Shown here: positions 9,213 to 19,828 of the stretch, in pieces
Layout of the letters: each line of letters opens with the position of its first letter
Numbering within the stretch: position 1 is the stretch's first letter
Origin: Rhizorhabdus phycosphaerae
GTDB taxonomy: Bacteria > Pseudomonadota > Alphaproteobacteria > Sphingomonadales > Sphingomonadaceae
Assembly: GCF_011044255.1 (NCBI RefSeq)
Contig: NZ_CP049107.1
Location: forward strand, 1,240,001 to 1,304,000
Length of the DNA: 64,000 nt
Reading direction: 5' to 3'
The notes under the pieces: generated by a model
The model's database searches: none
What the model was told of the DNA's origin: nothing
What the model saw: the letters and a program-made list of their open reading frames with translations, nothing else
Made by a program: the position numbers and the translations under genes

Positions 9213-10679
9213 ATGCGCGCCTTTCCTCTCTCGCTCGCGCCTCTCATGACCGGTTTCGTCCTGTCGGGTTGCGCTGCCGGCCCCGACTACCACCCTCCGG
9301 TCATCACCGCACCCTCGGCGTTCATGAGCGGGGCCGCGATGGCGACACGGACGTCGCCACAGATGGGAGATCAGGCATATTGGTGGACCCGCTTCGGCGA
9401 TCCGTTACTCACCGAGCTCGTCGGCACGGCCTTGACCCAAAATCTCGACATCGCACAGGCTGCGGCACGCCTCAGCCAGGCCCAGGCCGGACTGCGCGCG
9501 GCGGGCGCCGCCCTGCTCCCGTCCCTCGCTGCCTCCGGATCGGCGGCGGCCGCCCGTCAGTCGCTGGAAACGCCGCTGGGGCGCTTTGCAGGCAATGCCC
9601 CGGGATTCGATCGAGATAACGCGCTTTACGATGCCGGTCTGAGCGCCGCGTGGGAAATCGACCTGTTCGGCGGTCTGCGACGTGGCCAGGAAGCAGCGCG
9701 TGCCGATTACCAGGCATCGCAGGCGGGAGCAGCGGCCACCCGTCTGGCGGTCGCGGCCGGGACAGCCGACACATATCTGACAATTCGCGGCCTGCAGGCT
9801 AGGATCGGGATCGCCGAGCGGCAAGTGGAAACCCAGCGCCGGCTCGTCGAGATGGTCCGGCTGCAATATGAGAAGGGCGTCGCCGCCGAACTCCAGCTTC
9901 GCCAGACCGAAGGCGCGCTTGCCCAGGTCGAGGCCAGCCTGCCGGTGTTGCGCAGCGGTCTGGACGCAGCCCTGAATGCGCTCGACATCCTTCTCGGCGT
10001 CCAGCCCGGTACCTACCGCAGCGCCTTGTCCGATGTGCGGCCGATCCCCGCTGCGCCCGCCATCGGCGAGATGGGCACGCCCCAGCAATTGTTGCGCCGA
10101 CGACCCGACCTGATCGTTGCCGAACGTCGTCTCGCTGCCTCGAACGCACGGATAGGCGTCGCCGTCTCCGAATATTATCCGAAGCTGTCGTTGAGCGCCC
10201 TTCTGGGCGGATCGGCGACGAGCGCCGGCAATGTGTTCACCGGCAGCGCCACCCAGGCACAGGGCGCGTTGGGCTTGCGCTGGCGGCTGTTCGACTTCGG
10301 GCGCGTCGACGCTCAGGTGGCTGCGGCCAGGGGCGTCAATGCGGAAGCCCTCGCCACATATCGGCTGGCCGTGCTGCGCGCGTCGGAGGATGTCGAGTCC
10401 GCCTTTTCCGCTCTCCTCAACCGGGAGGAGCAGGTCGCGACGCTGGCCCGGGGCGAGGCCGCTCTGACCCGTGCGCAGGCCGCGTCGCTGGCCGCCTATC
10501 GCGGCGGCGCGGTCAGCCTGATCGAAGTGCTGGATGCCGATGGCCGCCTGCTCGCAACGCGCGACGCGCGCGCCCAGGCGCAGACCGAAGCCGCCCGCGC
10601 GGCCGTGGCCTCCTTCCGCGCGCTTGGCGGGGGATGGGAGGCGCCCACTGCTGACAGGAATAGTGACCCGACGCCGTAG
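9213..10679 (+). CDS. Efflux outer-membrane factor (NodT/OprM-type lipoprotein)
   Basis: The 488-residue product starts MRAFPLSLAPLMTGFVLSGC, a lipoprotein signal with lipobox LSGC. It then reads AAGPDYHPP, the usual opening of OprM/NodT factors. Two OEP repeat halves follow, with a TKxL-like DPLLTELVGTALTQNLDI segment near 50 and LLRRRPDLIVAERRLAASNARIG near 295, both family hallmarks. It forms the trimeric outer-membrane channel and periplasmic tunnel for the pump at 4227-7343. The ATG at 9213 is chosen because it opens the signal peptide; the longer frame from 9180 would put operator 2 inside the coding sequence. Confidence 0.94.
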   Translation: MRAFPLSLAPLMTGFVLSGCAAGPDYHPPVITAPSAFMSGAAMATRTSPQMGDQAYWWTRFGDPLLTELVGTALTQNLDIAQAAARLSQAQAGLRAAGAALLPSLAASGSAAAARQSLETPLGRFAGNAPGFDRDNALYDAGLSAAWEIDLFGGLRRGQEAARADYQASQAGAAATRLAVAAGTADTYLTIRGLQARIGIAERQVETQRRLVEMVRLQYEKGVAAELQLRQTEGALAQVEASLPVLRSGLDAALNALDILLGVQPGTYRSALSDVRPIPAAPAIGEMGTPQQLLRRRPDLIVAERRLAASNARIGVAVSEYYPKLSLSALLGGSATSAGNVFTGSATQAQGALGLRWRLFDFGRVDAQVAAARGVNAEALATYRLAVLRASEDVESAFSALLNREEQVATLARGEAALTRAQAASLAAYRGGAVSLIEVLDADGRLLATRDARAQAQTEAARAAVASFRALGGGWEAPTADRNSDPTP

Positions 10680-10793
10680 GTGAAATCCAGCGCGGATATG
10701 CGTCCCGCTCTCTCCGTGCCATCACCGCATTCTCGGATCGGCCTTCAGTTTATTGGCGCACTTGACGGCATAGGCGCGGCGCAAAGTACAAGC

Positions 10794-11408
10794 CTATGTC
10801 AGAAGAACCAGCACGGCTCCTCCACCGAGCAACAAGGCGGCAGCGATCAGGAAAACCGGCAACCGCGTCCGGGGCCGGTCCGGCGCTTCCGCCCCCGGGC
10901 TTTGCTCGGAAGCGGGCGGCGCCTCAAGGACATCGGCCAGAGGGGAGAGAGGAAGAGAGACAGGCTCATGCTCGGCGACCGCAGCGGCGAATTTGCTGAA
11001 AAAATCGTCTGCCATCGACTTCGCCGTGCCCTCGACGAGCCTGGCGCCCATCTGGGCGATCTTGCCGCCGATCTGCGTTTCGGCAACATAGGTCAGCAGC
11101 GTGCCGCCATCCTGCTGCGCCAGCGTGACCTGGGCGCTGCCCTTGGCAAATCCTGCGACACCGCCCTGCCCTTCGAACTGCATGCGGCAACTATGGGGTG
11201 CATCGATCTCGGTCTGCCGCATCGTGCCAGTGAAGCGCGCACTGACGGGCCCGATCTTGGCGGCAACCCGCCCGACGAATTCGGTCTCGCTCGTGCGCTC
11301 CAGCGCCTCGCAGCCCTTCAGGCAGGCCTTGAGTATCTCGGTGTCGTTGAGCGCCGCCCAGGCGGCATCAGGCGAGCAGGGCAAAGGATAACTTCCGGTG
11401 ATCTGCAT
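10794..11408 (-). CDS. CoxG-like SRPBCC protein with C-terminal membrane anchor
   Basis: The 204 residues start MQITGSYPLPCSPDAAWAALNDTEILKACLKGCE, the typical CoxG opening. An SRPBCC/START-like fold runs to about residue 150, a proline-rich linker follows, and the protein ends in one hydrophobic helix (VFLIAAALLLGGGAVLVLL). In CO dehydrogenase systems CoxG helps place the molybdenum enzyme at the membrane. Here it closes a CoxS-L-M-G order, 18 nt after the FAD subunit, so a role in maturing or tethering that enzyme is inferred. Confidence 0.88.
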   Translation of the reverse strand: MQITGSYPLPCSPDAAWAALNDTEILKACLKGCEALERTSETEFVGRVAAKIGPVSARFTGTMRQTEIDAPHSCRMQFEGQGGVAGFAKGSAQVTLAQQDGGTLLTYVAETQIGGKIAQMGARLVEGTAKSMADDFFSKFAAAVAEHEPVSLPLSPLADVLEAPPASEQSPGAEAPDRPRTRLPVFLIAAALLLGGGAVLVLLT

Positions 11409-11426
11409 CCCAATCGCAGTCCTTTA

Positions 11427-12221
11427 TCAGAGAAAGTGCGCCAGTGCCCGCCGGGTTACGACGCTGACAAGATGGTGGCGATATTCCGCCGAGCCGTGCA
11501 TGTCGCCGGTAAACAGGTCTCTATCCAGCTGCACCTTGTCCAGGGCATCCACCGTGCCGCCCCGGTCGAGATGCTCTTCGCCTTCACGCCAACGGAAGAC
11601 CCCATTCCCTCCACCCGTTACAGCGATCCGGTACCCACCATCCGTCTTGGCGGCGAAGACGCCGATCAATGCGAAACGTGACGCGGGATTGCGGAACTTC
11701 ACATAGGCCGCGCCAGAGCAGACCGGAAAGATGACTGCGGTCACCAGTTCGCCCGGCTCGAGCGCCGTCGCGAACATGCCCTGAAAAAAGGCATCGGCAT
11801 CCAGCTTGCGAAGGCTGGTGACGATCACAGCGCCCAGCGCAAGAAGCGCGGACGGATAGCAAGCGGCTGGATCGTTGTTGGCAACGGATCCCCCTATCGT
11901 GCCGCGATGCCTGACCTGCGCGTCGCCGATCCCAGCGGCCAACTGCGCCAGACCTGGCACATGCGATTGCACGAGCGGATCGACCGCGACCTCGGCATGG
12001 GTCATGGCGGCGCCGATCTCAAGCCGTCCGTCGACGAGCCGTATCCCGCGCAGTTCCGCCAGACGTGCTATGTCCACGAGGCGGGATGGCATGGCAAGCC
12101 GGGCCCGGAGAACCGGCATCAGCGTCTGCCCGCCCGAAATCGGCTGAGCGCCATCATCCTCTTCGAGCAGTGCCAGGGCCTCGGCCAGCGACACAGGGCG
12201 GCTATAGGCAAGTTCGTACAT
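11427..12221 (-). CDS. Molybdenum hydroxylase FAD-binding (medium) subunit, CoxM-like
   Basis: The 264-residue protein starts [20 protein letters not shown]. Its FAD-binding loops are SGGQTLMPVLRARL (near 31-44) and TIGGSVANNDPAACYPSAL (near 108-126), which in this family hold the flavin pyrophosphate. It passes electrons from the [2Fe-2S] small subunit to an acceptor. The ATG at 12221 overlaps the TGA of the large subunit gene (TGATG), so the true start is here and not at the longer frame reaching 12512, which overlaps that gene. Confidence 0.93.
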   Translation of the reverse strand: MYELAYSRPVSLAEALALLEEDDGAQPISGGQTLMPVLRARLAMPSRLVDIARLAELRGIRLVDGRLEIGAAMTHAEVAVDPLVQSHVPGLAQLAAGIGDAQVRHRGTIGGSVANNDPAACYPSALLALGAVIVTSLRKLDADAFFQGMFATALEPGELVTAVIFPVCSGAAYVKFRNPASRFALIGVFAAKTDGGYRIAVTGGGNGVFRWREGEEHLDRGGTVDALDKVQLDRDLFTGDMHGSAEYRHHLVSVVTRRALAHFL

Positions 12222-14590
12222 CAGGCAGCCTCCGTCCGCTGCCGGCACAGCCGCCAGATCTTTTCCGGAGAGGCCGGCATGTCGACATGGTCGACACCCA
12301 GGGCGTCGCAGATGGCGTTGATCACGGCGGGTGGCGATCCGATCGCGCCAGCTTCGCCGCAGCCCTTCATGCCGAGCGGGTTGACCGGCGTCGGGGACGG
12401 CCAGAAGCACAGGCCGAACTCGGGGAGGCTGTCCGCACGCGGCATGCCATAGTCCATATAAGACGCCGTCATCAGCTGCGCGCTGTCGGGATCGTACAGG
12501 GCATTCTCCCAAAGCGCCTGACCGATTCCCTGTGTCACGCCGCCATGAACCTGGCCCTCGACGATCATCGGATTGGCGACATTGCCAAAGTCGTCGGCGG
12601 CGTTGAATGCGACCACCTCGACGACGCCCGTGTCCGGATCGATCTCGACCTCGCAGACATGGACGCCGGCGGGATAGGTGAAGTTCGGAGGGTCGAAGAA
12701 AGTGGTCGCGACGAGGCCTGGCTCGATCCGGTCGGTCGGGAAGGCGGCGGCACTATGCGCGGCGCCGACCATCTCGGCAAAGGCGACCGTCCGGTTGGTC
12801 GCCGTGCTCGAGAAGATACCATCGGCGAAGTCGACCGTCGTTGCATCGACGTCCAGCATATGCGAGACGATCTCGCGGCCCTTCGCGATGATCTTGTCGC
12901 AGGACAGGACAGCCGCCGACAGGCCGACCGATGCCCGCGATCCATAGGTGCCGGTGCCGGCCTGGATGCGATCGGTATCGCCCTGAATGACGGTGACCCG
13001 GTTCATCGGAATACCGAAGCGTTCCGCGACGATCTGGCTGTAGACGGTCTGATGCCCCTGCCCGTGATTATGGGCCCCGGTCAGCACCTCCACCGATCCG
13101 CCCGGCTGGACCCGGATCTCGCAGGATTCCCACATCCCGCCGCCCCCGCCGAGGCTGGCGAGAAGCTTGGAGGGGCCGATGCCGCAGGCCTCGACATAGG
13201 CCGACAGACCGATGCCGCGCAGCTTGCCCTGCGAATGCGAGCGCGCCCGTCGCTCGGCGAAGGCGTCGTAATCGGCCAGCCGCAGCGCCGCATCCAGACA
13301 GCCCTCATAGTCCCCGCTATCATAGCGATAGACGAGAGGCGTCTGGTACGGAAAGGCTCGAATGAAGTTACGCCGCCGGATCTCGGCCGGATCGACCCCG
13401 ATCTCCCGCGCCGCGAGATGCGCGAGCCGTTCGATCAGATAGGCCGCCTCCGGACGCCCCGCCCCGCGATAGGCATCGACCGGGCAGGTGTTGGTGTACA
13501 CACCCTCGACCCGCGCATGCACAGCCGGGATCGCATATTGGCCCGACAGCATCGTCGCATACATGTACGACACCACGAGCGCGTTCGAGGTCGAAATATA
13601 GGCTCCCAGATTGGCCAGGGTATGAACGCGCAGGCCCAGGAAATGGCCGTCATCGTCCATCGCCAGTTCGGCACTCGTGACATGATCGCGGCCATGCGCA
13701 TCGGTCAGGAAGGATTCGCTGCGCTCGGCGGTCCATTTGACCGGCCGATCGACCAGCCGCGCGGCGAAGGCGACGGCCAGTTCCTCGGCATAGGCCGGCG
13801 CCTTGGACCCGAAACCACCGCCCACATCGGGAGAGACGACGCGCAGGCTGTGCTCGGAGTCCAGGCCCAGCAGCATCATGAACAGCAGGCGGACGCCGAT
13901 CGGGTTCTGGTGGGTCAGGTAGATCGTCATCGCGCGGTCGAACGCATTCCATTCGACATTGATCGCGCGCGGTTCGATCGCATTGGGGATAAGGCGGTTG
14001 TTGGTCAGCTTCAGCGCGACCCGCCGGGTGGCACGCGCAAAGGCGGCGTCCACCTCGTCGCGATTGCCCAACTCCCAGTCGAATGCGCGGTTTGCGGGAA
14101 TATCCTCGTGAAGTTGCGCCGCACCGGGGGCAATAGCCCGCTCCATGTCAGCGACGGGAGGAAGGTCCTCATAATCCACCATCACGGCGTCTGCGGCGTC
14201 TCGCGCCTGCTCGCGGGTCTCGGCGATCACCAGCGCCACCGGCTCTCCGACGAACCGTACGACGTCCAGCGCCATCGCCCGATGCACCGCGACCCGGGCC
14301 GGAGTGCCGTCCACGGAGGACAAGGCCCAGCCAGAGGGTAGCGGATACAGGCCTCCCGCCTCGAGGTCCGCGCCTGTCACGATGCGGATCACGCCGGGGG
14401 ATGCCTGGGCAGCATCGAGATCGATGCTGACGATACGGGCATGCGCCTGCGGCGATCGCACGAACGCCGCATGAGCCTGGCGGGGCAGGTTCAGATCGTC
14501 CACATAGCGACCGCGCCCGGTGATGAAGCGCGCGTCCTCGACCCGCTTGGTCGACTGCCCGAACTTTCCGTAGATCGGGGCGTCGGTCAT
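12221..14590 (-). CDS. Molybdenum hydroxylase large subunit (CoxL form II / aldehyde oxidase-like)
   Basis: The 789-residue protein opens [25 protein letters not shown], the standard start of molybdopterin-binding xanthine dehydrogenase-family subunits. It carries [14 protein letters not shown] (cofactor loop) and [18 protein letters not shown]. The AYRGAGR motif marks form II proteins; true CO dehydrogenases have AYRCSFR. The C-terminal half has [19 protein letters not shown] and the catalytic-glutamate region [19 protein letters not shown]. It probably oxidises an aldehyde or N-heterocycle using water. No export signal is visible. It overlaps the small subunit by 4 nt upstream and the FAD subunit by 1 nt downstream. 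Confidence 0.93.
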   Translation of the reverse strand: MTDAPIYGKFGQSTKRVEDARFITGRGRYVDDLNLPRQAHAAFVRSPQAHARIVSIDLDAAQASPGVIRIVTGADLEAGGLYPLPSGWALSSVDGTPARVAVHRAMALDVVRFVGEPVALVIAETREQARDAADAVMVDYEDLPPVADMERAIAPGAAQLHEDIPANRAFDWELGNRDEVDAAFARATRRVALKLTNNRLIPNAIEPRAINVEWNAFDRAMTIYLTHQNPIGVRLLFMMLLGLDSEHSLRVVSPDVGGGFGSKAPAYAEELAVAFAARLVDRPVKWTAERSESFLTDAHGRDHVTSAELAMDDDGHFLGLRVHTLANLGAYISTSNALVVSYMYATMLSGQYAIPAVHARVEGVYTNTCPVDAYRGAGRPEAAYLIERLAHLAAREIGVDPAEIRRRNFIRAFPYQTPLVYRYDSGDYEGCLDAALRLADYDAFAERRARSHSQGKLRGIGLSAYVEACGIGPSKLLASLGGGGGMWESCEIRVQPGGSVEVLTGAHNHGQGHQTVYSQIVAERFGIPMNRVTVIQGDTDRIQAGTGTYGSRASVGLSAAVLSCDKIIAKGREIVSHMLDVDATTVDFADGIFSSTATNRTVAFAEMVGAAHSAAAFPTDRIEPGLVATTFFDPPNFTYPAGVHVCEVEIDPDTGVVEVVAFNAADDFGNVANPMIVEGQVHGGVTQGIGQALWENALYDPDSAQLMTASYMDYGMPRADSLPEFGLCFWPSPTPVNPLGMKGCGEAGAIGSPPAVINAICDALGVDHVDMPASPEKIWRLCRQRTEAA

Positions 14591-15060
14591 GCCGGCTCAC
14601 CCATCTTGGCGGCGGCCGACACGACCGCCCGAACGATGTTGTGGTAACCTGTGCACCGGCAGAGATTGCCCTCGAGTTCGGATCGGACGGTGGCCTCGTC
14701 GGGGCGACCGTGCCGTTTCACGATATCGATCCCCATCATGATCATGCCCGGCGTGCAGAAACCGCATTGAAGGGCATGCATCTCCCGAAAGGCTTGCTGC
14801 ATCGGATGCAGGTCCGATCCGGCGGCCAGCCCCTCGATGGTGACGATCTCGCTGCCTTCGGCCTGTACCGCGAGCAGGGAGCAGCTCTTTACGGCCTTTC
14901 CATCCATATGCACCGTGCAGGCGCCGCACTGGCTGGTGTCGCAACCGACATGGGTCCCGGTCAGACGCAGACCGTCGCGCAGCGCATGGACGAGCAGCGT
15001 CCGGTCCTCCACCTCGAGTTCGACGTCGGCGCCGTTCACTCGCAAACCTATCCTGCCCAT
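14587..15060 (-). CDS. Molybdenum hydroxylase [2Fe-2S] small subunit, CoxS-like
   Basis: The 157 residues hold both iron-sulfur sites of the family: a plant-type cluster in [19 protein letters not shown] plus a downstream Cys, and the four-helix site CGFCTPG followed by [15 protein letters not shown]. It relays electrons from the molybdenum centre to FAD. It lies 18 nt after the PQQ dehydrogenase gene and overlaps the large subunit by 4 nt (ATGA), so all subunits should be made together. Confidence 0.95.
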   Translation of the reverse strand: MGRIGLRVNGADVELEVEDRTLLVHALRDGLRLTGTHVGCDTSQCGACTVHMDGKAVKSCSLLAVQAEGSEIVTIEGLAAGSDLHPMQQAFREMHALQCGFCTPGMIMMGIDIVKRHGRPDEATVRSELEGNLCRCTGYHNIVRAVVSAAAKMGEPA

Positions 15061-15078
15061 CGGCTCTATCCTCTCCGC

Positions 15079-16992
15079 TCAGCGCGCCTTGTCGGCAGGG
15101 CCGAACACCAGCAACATGTTTCCCGGCTCGTGAAAATAGAGACCATAGCCGGAATTGATCACGACATGACCGTCGCCAATGGCGGCGCCCGCGCCGGACA
15201 TGCCGCCGCCACGGCCGTGCATCCCGTTGACCCCGACGAAATCGCGAACCGTGTCGAAATCCCACAGCAGGGCACCGTCCTTTCGCGCATAGGCGCGGAC
15301 ATGGCCGTCGAGATGCCCGGCGACGACCGCGCCAGGCAAGGCAGTTACCGCCGCCGAAATACCGGGGTCGCAAAAAGGCCTGTCCGAGCCGCAGACATTG
15401 GCCTGGACACGGCTCCACAGCAGCTTGCCGGCCAGGATATCGACGGCGTGCATCCCCGGCCGGGCCGCAGCCGCGTCCATGACCTTGCCGTCGCGCAGAT
15501 TGTTCATGTCGTTGATCGGGACGTACAGAGTCGTGCCCTCGACGGCCATGCCGAAGTGGACGCCCCCCTGGATGCTGCCGCGCCCGACCTTGACCTGCCA
15601 GAGCAGCGCGCCGGCCTTGTCGGGATCGAGGGCATAGACGGTGCCGTTCTTGTGCCCGACCAGCAGCAATTGCTTCCCGCCCGGCAGATCCACCAGCAGG
15701 GGCGAACTGGAATGGTCGAAGTCCGGCCCCTTCTCCGTCGGGCAATTGGGATTGTCGGCCATCATGCAGGCGACGTTCCAGGCATCGCCGGTGATGGTCT
15801 GGCGATGCCAGACCCGCTTCCCGCTGGCGATATCGATCGCGAAGATCGAGTCGCTGTTCTCATCGGCCGGGGACGAGTAATTCTCGCCGGTGCCGGCGTA
15901 GATCAGGCCCCGGGCAGCATCCAGCGTCGGGCTGAGCCACATCGGTGCCCCCGATGGGCCGTAGATGTCCGCGCCGGCCGCGGTCTTGCCGAGAAGACGG
16001 GGCCGTTCTGGAATGGCCCAGAAGCGCCAGACCTCGCGCCCGTCATTCGCATCGAGCGCGACCATGGATCCCCGGAAGGTGCAGCAGGGATAGTTCGGAT
16101 CGGCTGCGGGCACGACCTCCAGCGAAGAGACCGGCGCATAGATCCGTCCATCATGGTAGAGCGGCGTGGCCGTGATGGTTGCGCTGGGATGCTCGTCGAG
16201 ACGCTTGCTCCAGCGCTCCTTGCCGGTCAGCGCATCGACCGCATAGAGCCGGCCGAGGATGTCGCCGAAATAGACCGAGGGGGTGGGACCGTCGACCAGC
16301 ACCACGCCGGTGCGGACCTCGCCTGCCGCCTGGTAGATCCACTTGGCACAGCCGGTCTTCAGGTCGAACGCATAGACCCTGCCGTCCTCGCTGCCGACGA
16401 ACACCGCGCCCAGGCCGATCGAGGGTTGAGACCGCGCCTTCGACGCGTTCGGGAACGCATAGGACCATTTGAGTTCGAGGCGCTTCAGGTCATCGGCCGA
16501 AAGCCCGGCCTGTGCGGCCGCGACGTAGCGCCGCGTGTCGTGGCCCCATCCGGCCGCGACGACCGGGCGCGACCGATCGAAACCGGCGGCACCGTCCTTG
16601 CACATCGGCGGCAGCGATATCTTCGGCAGGCCGTCGCGCAGATCGACCCGCGTGATATATTCGGCAACGCGCAATTTGTCGTCGGGTGAAAGCGCAGCCG
16701 CCTGCTCGCGCATGACGCCCTTCGTCATCGCGTCGACCACCGCCTGGGGTTGCAACATTTCGAGCCATTGCAGGTGCGGCGCCTTCGGCACCGAGCCATT
16801 GTGACAGAAGGCGCAATTCTCCGCGAAGATCCTGGCACCCGGCAAGCTGGCCCGATCGGCGATCAGCCCCTTGCCGGTGGCGAACTGCTCGGCCGATTTG
16901 ACCGTCTCGGCCGCGCGCCCGCCTCCTCCGGCAGTAAGCAGCACGATTGAGCAAAATGCCGAAACCACCAAGGACAGTCGCTGCCAATTCAC
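15079..16992 (-). CDS. Quinohaemoprotein (PQQ plus cytochrome c) alcohol dehydrogenase, PVA-dehydrogenase-like
   Basis: A signal peptide (about 1-27) is followed by a cytochrome c site CAFCHNG (Cys60, Cys63, His64) and then a beta-propeller of PQQ-enzyme repeats such as [31 protein letters not shown] and [24 protein letters not shown] supplies the adjacent cysteine pair that contacts PQQ in this superfamily. The haem-first order resembles polyvinyl-alcohol dehydrogenases and differs from type II ADHs, where the haem is C-terminal. It should act in the periplasm on an alcohol. The GTG at 16992 is chosen for its GGAGGA 7-12 nt upstream; an ATG at 17025 in the same frame is the alternative. It sits between the TonB receptor and the molybdenum hydroxylase genes. 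Confidence 0.88.
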   Translation of the reverse strand: MNWQRLSLVVSAFCSIVLLTAGGGGRAAETVKSAEQFATGKGLIADRASLPGARIFAENCAFCHNGSVPKAPHLQWLEMLQPQAVVDAMTKGVMREQAAALSPDDKLRVAEYITRVDLRDGLPKISLPPMCKDGAAGFDRSRPVVAAGWGHDTRRYVAAAQAGLSADDLKRLELKWSYAFPNASKARSQPSIGLGAVFVGSEDGRVYAFDLKTGCAKWIYQAAGEVRTGVVLVDGPTPSVYFGDILGRLYAVDALTGKERWSKRLDEHPSATITATPLYHDGRIYAPVSSLEVVPAADPNYPCCTFRGSMVALDANDGREVWRFWAIPERPRLLGKTAAGADIYGPSGAPMWLSPTLDAARGLIYAGTGENYSSPADENSDSIFAIDIASGKRVWHRQTITGDAWNVACMMADNPNCPTEKGPDFDHSSSPLLVDLPGGKQLLLVGHKNGTVYALDPDKAGALLWQVKVGRGSIQGGVHFGMAVEGTTLYVPINDMNNLRDGKVMDAAAARPGMHAVDILAGKLLWSRVQANVCGSDRPFCDPGISAAVTALPGAVVAGHLDGHVRAYARKDGALLWDFDTVRDFVGVNGMHGRGGGMSGAGAAIGDGHVVINSGYGLYFHEPGNMLLVFGPADKAR

Positions 16993-17055
16993 CCGTCGTC
17001 CTCCGTCATACTCTGAGCCGGGCACAATGCTGCGCCCGGCTCAGGTGTTCTCCGC

Positions 17056-19395
17056 TTAGAATTTGAACTCGATCTCGATGCCGTAGGTCGTGGGCGGATT
17101 GATCGTGCCGAACGTCCACAGGGCGAAGGTCGGGATCGGCACATTGCTCGCAGCGGTGCGGCCGAAGGTCGTTCCCACGTCGAGCACATGCAGGAAGTGA
17201 TCCTCGCCGGTCAGGTTCCGGCCGAACAGCGAAACCTTGTACGTCTCGGTCTTGTAGCTGATCGACCCGTTGAGCGTACCGAACGCCTTGATTATGCCGG
17301 GATTGTTCGCGTGGGTGTTCACCGTGTTGCCGACGATCGAATATCGGCTCTTGAAGTTGTAGTCGGTGTTGAACAGCAACGAACGCTTGTCGCCGATAGG
17401 CAGCTCATAGTTCATGTTCAGCTCGCCGTTCCACTTCGGCGCGCGACGGAGCAGGAAGTTCGATTTGTCGATCGGTGCCAGCTGCCCGGCGTTCGGCCCG
17501 TCGAGCAGCGTGCCCTGGTCGAAATACTGGCCGTAGCCACTTTCCAGATAGCCCAAGTTGAAGCCCAGCGTCAGGCCGGCGATCGGCCTGAACTTGGACT
17601 CGAGCTCGAAGCCCTTGAGCGTCGCCGAAGCCGCGTTCTGAACGACCGTGACCGTCGCACCGGCGGGATCCGGGAAGACCACGTCTTCCTGCTTGTCGAG
17701 ATATTTGGTGTGGAACGCGGAAATGTTGACCTGAACGCGCCGGTCGAGGAATTCGCTCTTCAGGCCCACCTCGAAATTGCGGACCTTTTCGGGATTGTAC
17801 GGCCCAAGCGTCAGGATGTTGTTGCCGCGTCCGTTGAAGCCACCCGAACGGAAGCCCTCGGAATAGCTTGCGTACAGCAACACGTCTTCGCCGGGCTTGT
17901 AACTCACACCAACCTTCGGCGTGAACTTCTTCCACGTGGCTCGGCCTGTGGCCAGGCTGGTCGAACCGGGAATGACATTGCTGAAGCCGGGCGCATTCTG
18001 GCGCGTTTCGCTGCAGTCGCCATAGGAAACGAGATAGGTCCGCGCCGATACCGGTCCCTGTCCGAGACCGCCGCAGGCGCGCTTCTTGTCGACCAGGTAG
18101 CGGCCGCCGGCGGTGAAGGTCAGATTGTCGATCGCTTCCCAGTCGACCTGCGCGAAGGCCGCATAGCTTTTGGCCTTCTGCTGATAATCCGTGCCGCCCG
18201 TCTCTGCACCGAAGAAATAGGTGCGCTGGTTGAGATTGTACTTGCTGTCGAAAAAATAGAGGCCCGATACGACCTTGGCTCGGCCGATCGTTCCCTGATA
18301 GCGGAGTTCGGCGGAAAACTGGTCGATTTGCTGCGGACGTTCCGAGTTGAACAGCGTCGCGGCGACGCCGTCGAAGTCCTGGATCGAGTTTTCCTTGGTA
18401 TCGCGATAATTGACGACGACGAAAAGATCGTGATCGTCGGCCAGGCCGAACTTGCCATTGGCCGTGATCGAATGGGTGTCCAGAAACGCCTTCTGGTCCA
18501 GCGACGTCGTGGGACGGCGATGGAAGCCGGCATTGCCCGCCGGCTGCCCCAATCCGATCCCGCCCGGCAGAGTCCCGAAAAGCTCGTTGGCCTCGGTGAG
18601 GGCGGTTACCGGACGCGTCGGCGTGCGATCGCGGATATAGTCGTACGCCAGGTTGATCTCGTTGCCGCCACCGAGCTCGACAAGCACCTGCGGGCTGATC
18701 ATCAGGAGGTCGTTGTTGCCCTCCCGCTTGTTGCGCGTGACGTTTCGAAAATAGCCGCCGCCGTTGAGACTGACGAACGCCACTTTCGCGCTGATCGCGT
18801 TTCCGAGTTGCGGAAGATTGAGCACGCCCTTGACGTCGAACTGCTCGAACCGGCCATAGGTCGCGGATATCTTGCCGCCCCACTCTCCGGTTGGCCTCGC
18901 GCGCTGGACGTGCAGCAGGCCACCGATGGTGTTGCGGCCGAACAGCGTTCCCTGCGGGCCGCGCAGCACCTCGACCGTGGCCGCATCATAGACCGTCAGC
19001 AGCGCACCGGTGGTGGAAGCGAGATAGACGCCGTCCAGAAAGACGCCGACCGGCGGGTCGAACGACTTCTCGACATCGTTGAGCTGGATGCCGCGGATCG
19101 AGATCGCGGCTGTGCCGTTGCCCAGGATCGGATCGACGATCAGATTTGGCGCGATACTGCCGAGGTCGAGCAGGTCGCGGGAAAAGCGCTGCTCGATGAG
19201 AGCGGCGTTGAGCGCCGTAACCGGCACCGCGACGTTCTGGACATTCTCGGCTCGACGGTTGGCGGTCACGATGATCGGCGCGAAGCCTTCATCCACGACA
19301 GCATTGTCGGCCGCTGCGGCCGATACCGGGCTGGCGCAGATCATGCAGCCGATAGCTGCAGAACTGACCCCCATCAGAAGACCTGATCCCTTCAT
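17056..19395 (-). CDS. TonB-dependent outer-membrane receptor 1
   Basis: The 779 residues begin with a signal peptide (MKGSGLLMGVSSAAIGCMICASPVSA split at about 26) and a TonB-box-like IIVTANRR near 42. The plug has VEVLRGPQGTLFGRNTIGG, and the C-terminal barrel ends in the aromatic YGIEIEFKF. It imports a scarce or bulky substrate using TonB energy. The ATG at 19395 has GGGGAGAGGAAG just upstream and starts the signal; a longer frame to 19440 adds only charged residues. It heads the operon running to 10794 (63 nt before the PQQ gene) and is preceded by two copies of the shared palindromic motif, so it should respond to the same regulator as the genes from 19.9 to 34.6 kb. Confidence 0.93.
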   Translation of the reverse strand: MKGSGLLMGVSSAAIGCMICASPVSAAAADNAVVDEGFAPIIVTANRRAENVQNVAVPVTALNAALIEQRFSRDLLDLGSIAPNLIVDPILGNGTAAISIRGIQLNDVEKSFDPPVGVFLDGVYLASTTGALLTVYDAATVEVLRGPQGTLFGRNTIGGLLHVQRARPTGEWGGKISATYGRFEQFDVKGVLNLPQLGNAISAKVAFVSLNGGGYFRNVTRNKREGNNDLLMISPQVLVELGGGNEINLAYDYIRDRTPTRPVTALTEANELFGTLPGGIGLGQPAGNAGFHRRPTTSLDQKAFLDTHSITANGKFGLADDHDLFVVVNYRDTKENSIQDFDGVAATLFNSERPQQIDQFSAELRYQGTIGRAKVVSGLYFFDSKYNLNQRTYFFGAETGGTDYQQKAKSYAAFAQVDWEAIDNLTFTAGGRYLVDKKRACGGLGQGPVSARTYLVSYGDCSETRQNAPGFSNVIPGSTSLATGRATWKKFTPKVGVSYKPGEDVLLYASYSEGFRSGGFNGRGNNILTLGPYNPEKVRNFEVGLKSEFLDRRVQVNISAFHTKYLDKQEDVVFPDPAGATVTVVQNAASATLKGFELESKFRPIAGLTLGFNLGYLESGYGQYFDQGTLLDGPNAGQLAPIDKSNFLLRRAPKWNGELNMNYELPIGDKRSLLFNTDYNFKSRYSIVGNTVNTHANNPGIIKAFGTLNGSISYKTETYKVSLFGRNLTGEDHFLHVLDVGTTFGRTAASNVPIPTFALWTFGTINPPTTYGIEIEFKF

Positions 19396-19485
19396 CTTCC
19401 TCTCCCCAATAGCCGGGCGTTTTTCCACCCGGATTTCCACCCGCCGCCGAACACGGTCGAGGTGGTGTCGATTGCTCCTAAGAAC

Positions 19486-19517
19486 ATCGATCTCGATTTA
19501 TTTATATTGATATCGAA
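19486..19517. promoter_or_regulatory. Tandem operator motifs upstream of TonB receptor 1 (sites B1, B2)
   Basis: ATCGATCTCGAT (19486-19497) and ATTGATATCGAA (19506-19517) lie 20 bp apart centre to centre, about two helical turns, 90-120 bp before the receptor start at 19395. The B2 context TTATATTGATATCGAAGCAAAT closely matches site C (19837) and site A (3773). Confidence 0.72.
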
Positions 19518-19828
19518 GCAAATTGCTTTGGCAAGCTGTTTTCAGCGAGCAGCCCGGCCAGGCCATTATATGCACAGCGTACAGCCGGTGAGTTTGTTGA
19601 TTAACGAGGATATTTTCCAATTTTTCTCAGTCGGGGCGAGAAAATCGTCCCACTACAGCCATGGTCCTTGAATAGCTCGTGGCAAACCGGTCGAGACGAT
19701 ACCCGACGCTTGGCTTCGACTCACTTGTCTGAGCCCGGCTGTGCATCACATGGTGCCGAACTTTCGACCGCCCGCCTTTGCGTGCTCCGGATCAAATCTC
19801 ATTCGTTTCAATGACATAACGACGTCAG
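19518..19828. other. Intergenic sequence between divergent operons, no gene seen
   Basis: The 497-bp space between receptor 1 and the amidohydrolase is clearly AT-richer than the flanking genes and holds the operator sites at both ends. The middle has no reading frame with a convincing start or family signature; short frames here have no recognisable content. It probably holds two divergent promoters. Confidence 0.6.

Noticed and set aside
12221-14590. Carbon monoxide dehydrogenase (true CoxL)
   Set aside because: The signature loop reads AYRGAGR (form II) instead of AYRCSFR, so CO oxidation is not supported.
12065-16689. Plus-strand frames of 758 and 682 aa opposite the Cox and PQQ genes
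   Set aside because: Both overlap fully recognisable minus-strand enzymes and have no domain signatures of their own.
17188-19386. Plus-strand 732-aa frame opposite TonB receptor 1
   Set aside because: Shadow of the receptor gene; composition typical of an antisense frame and no motif.
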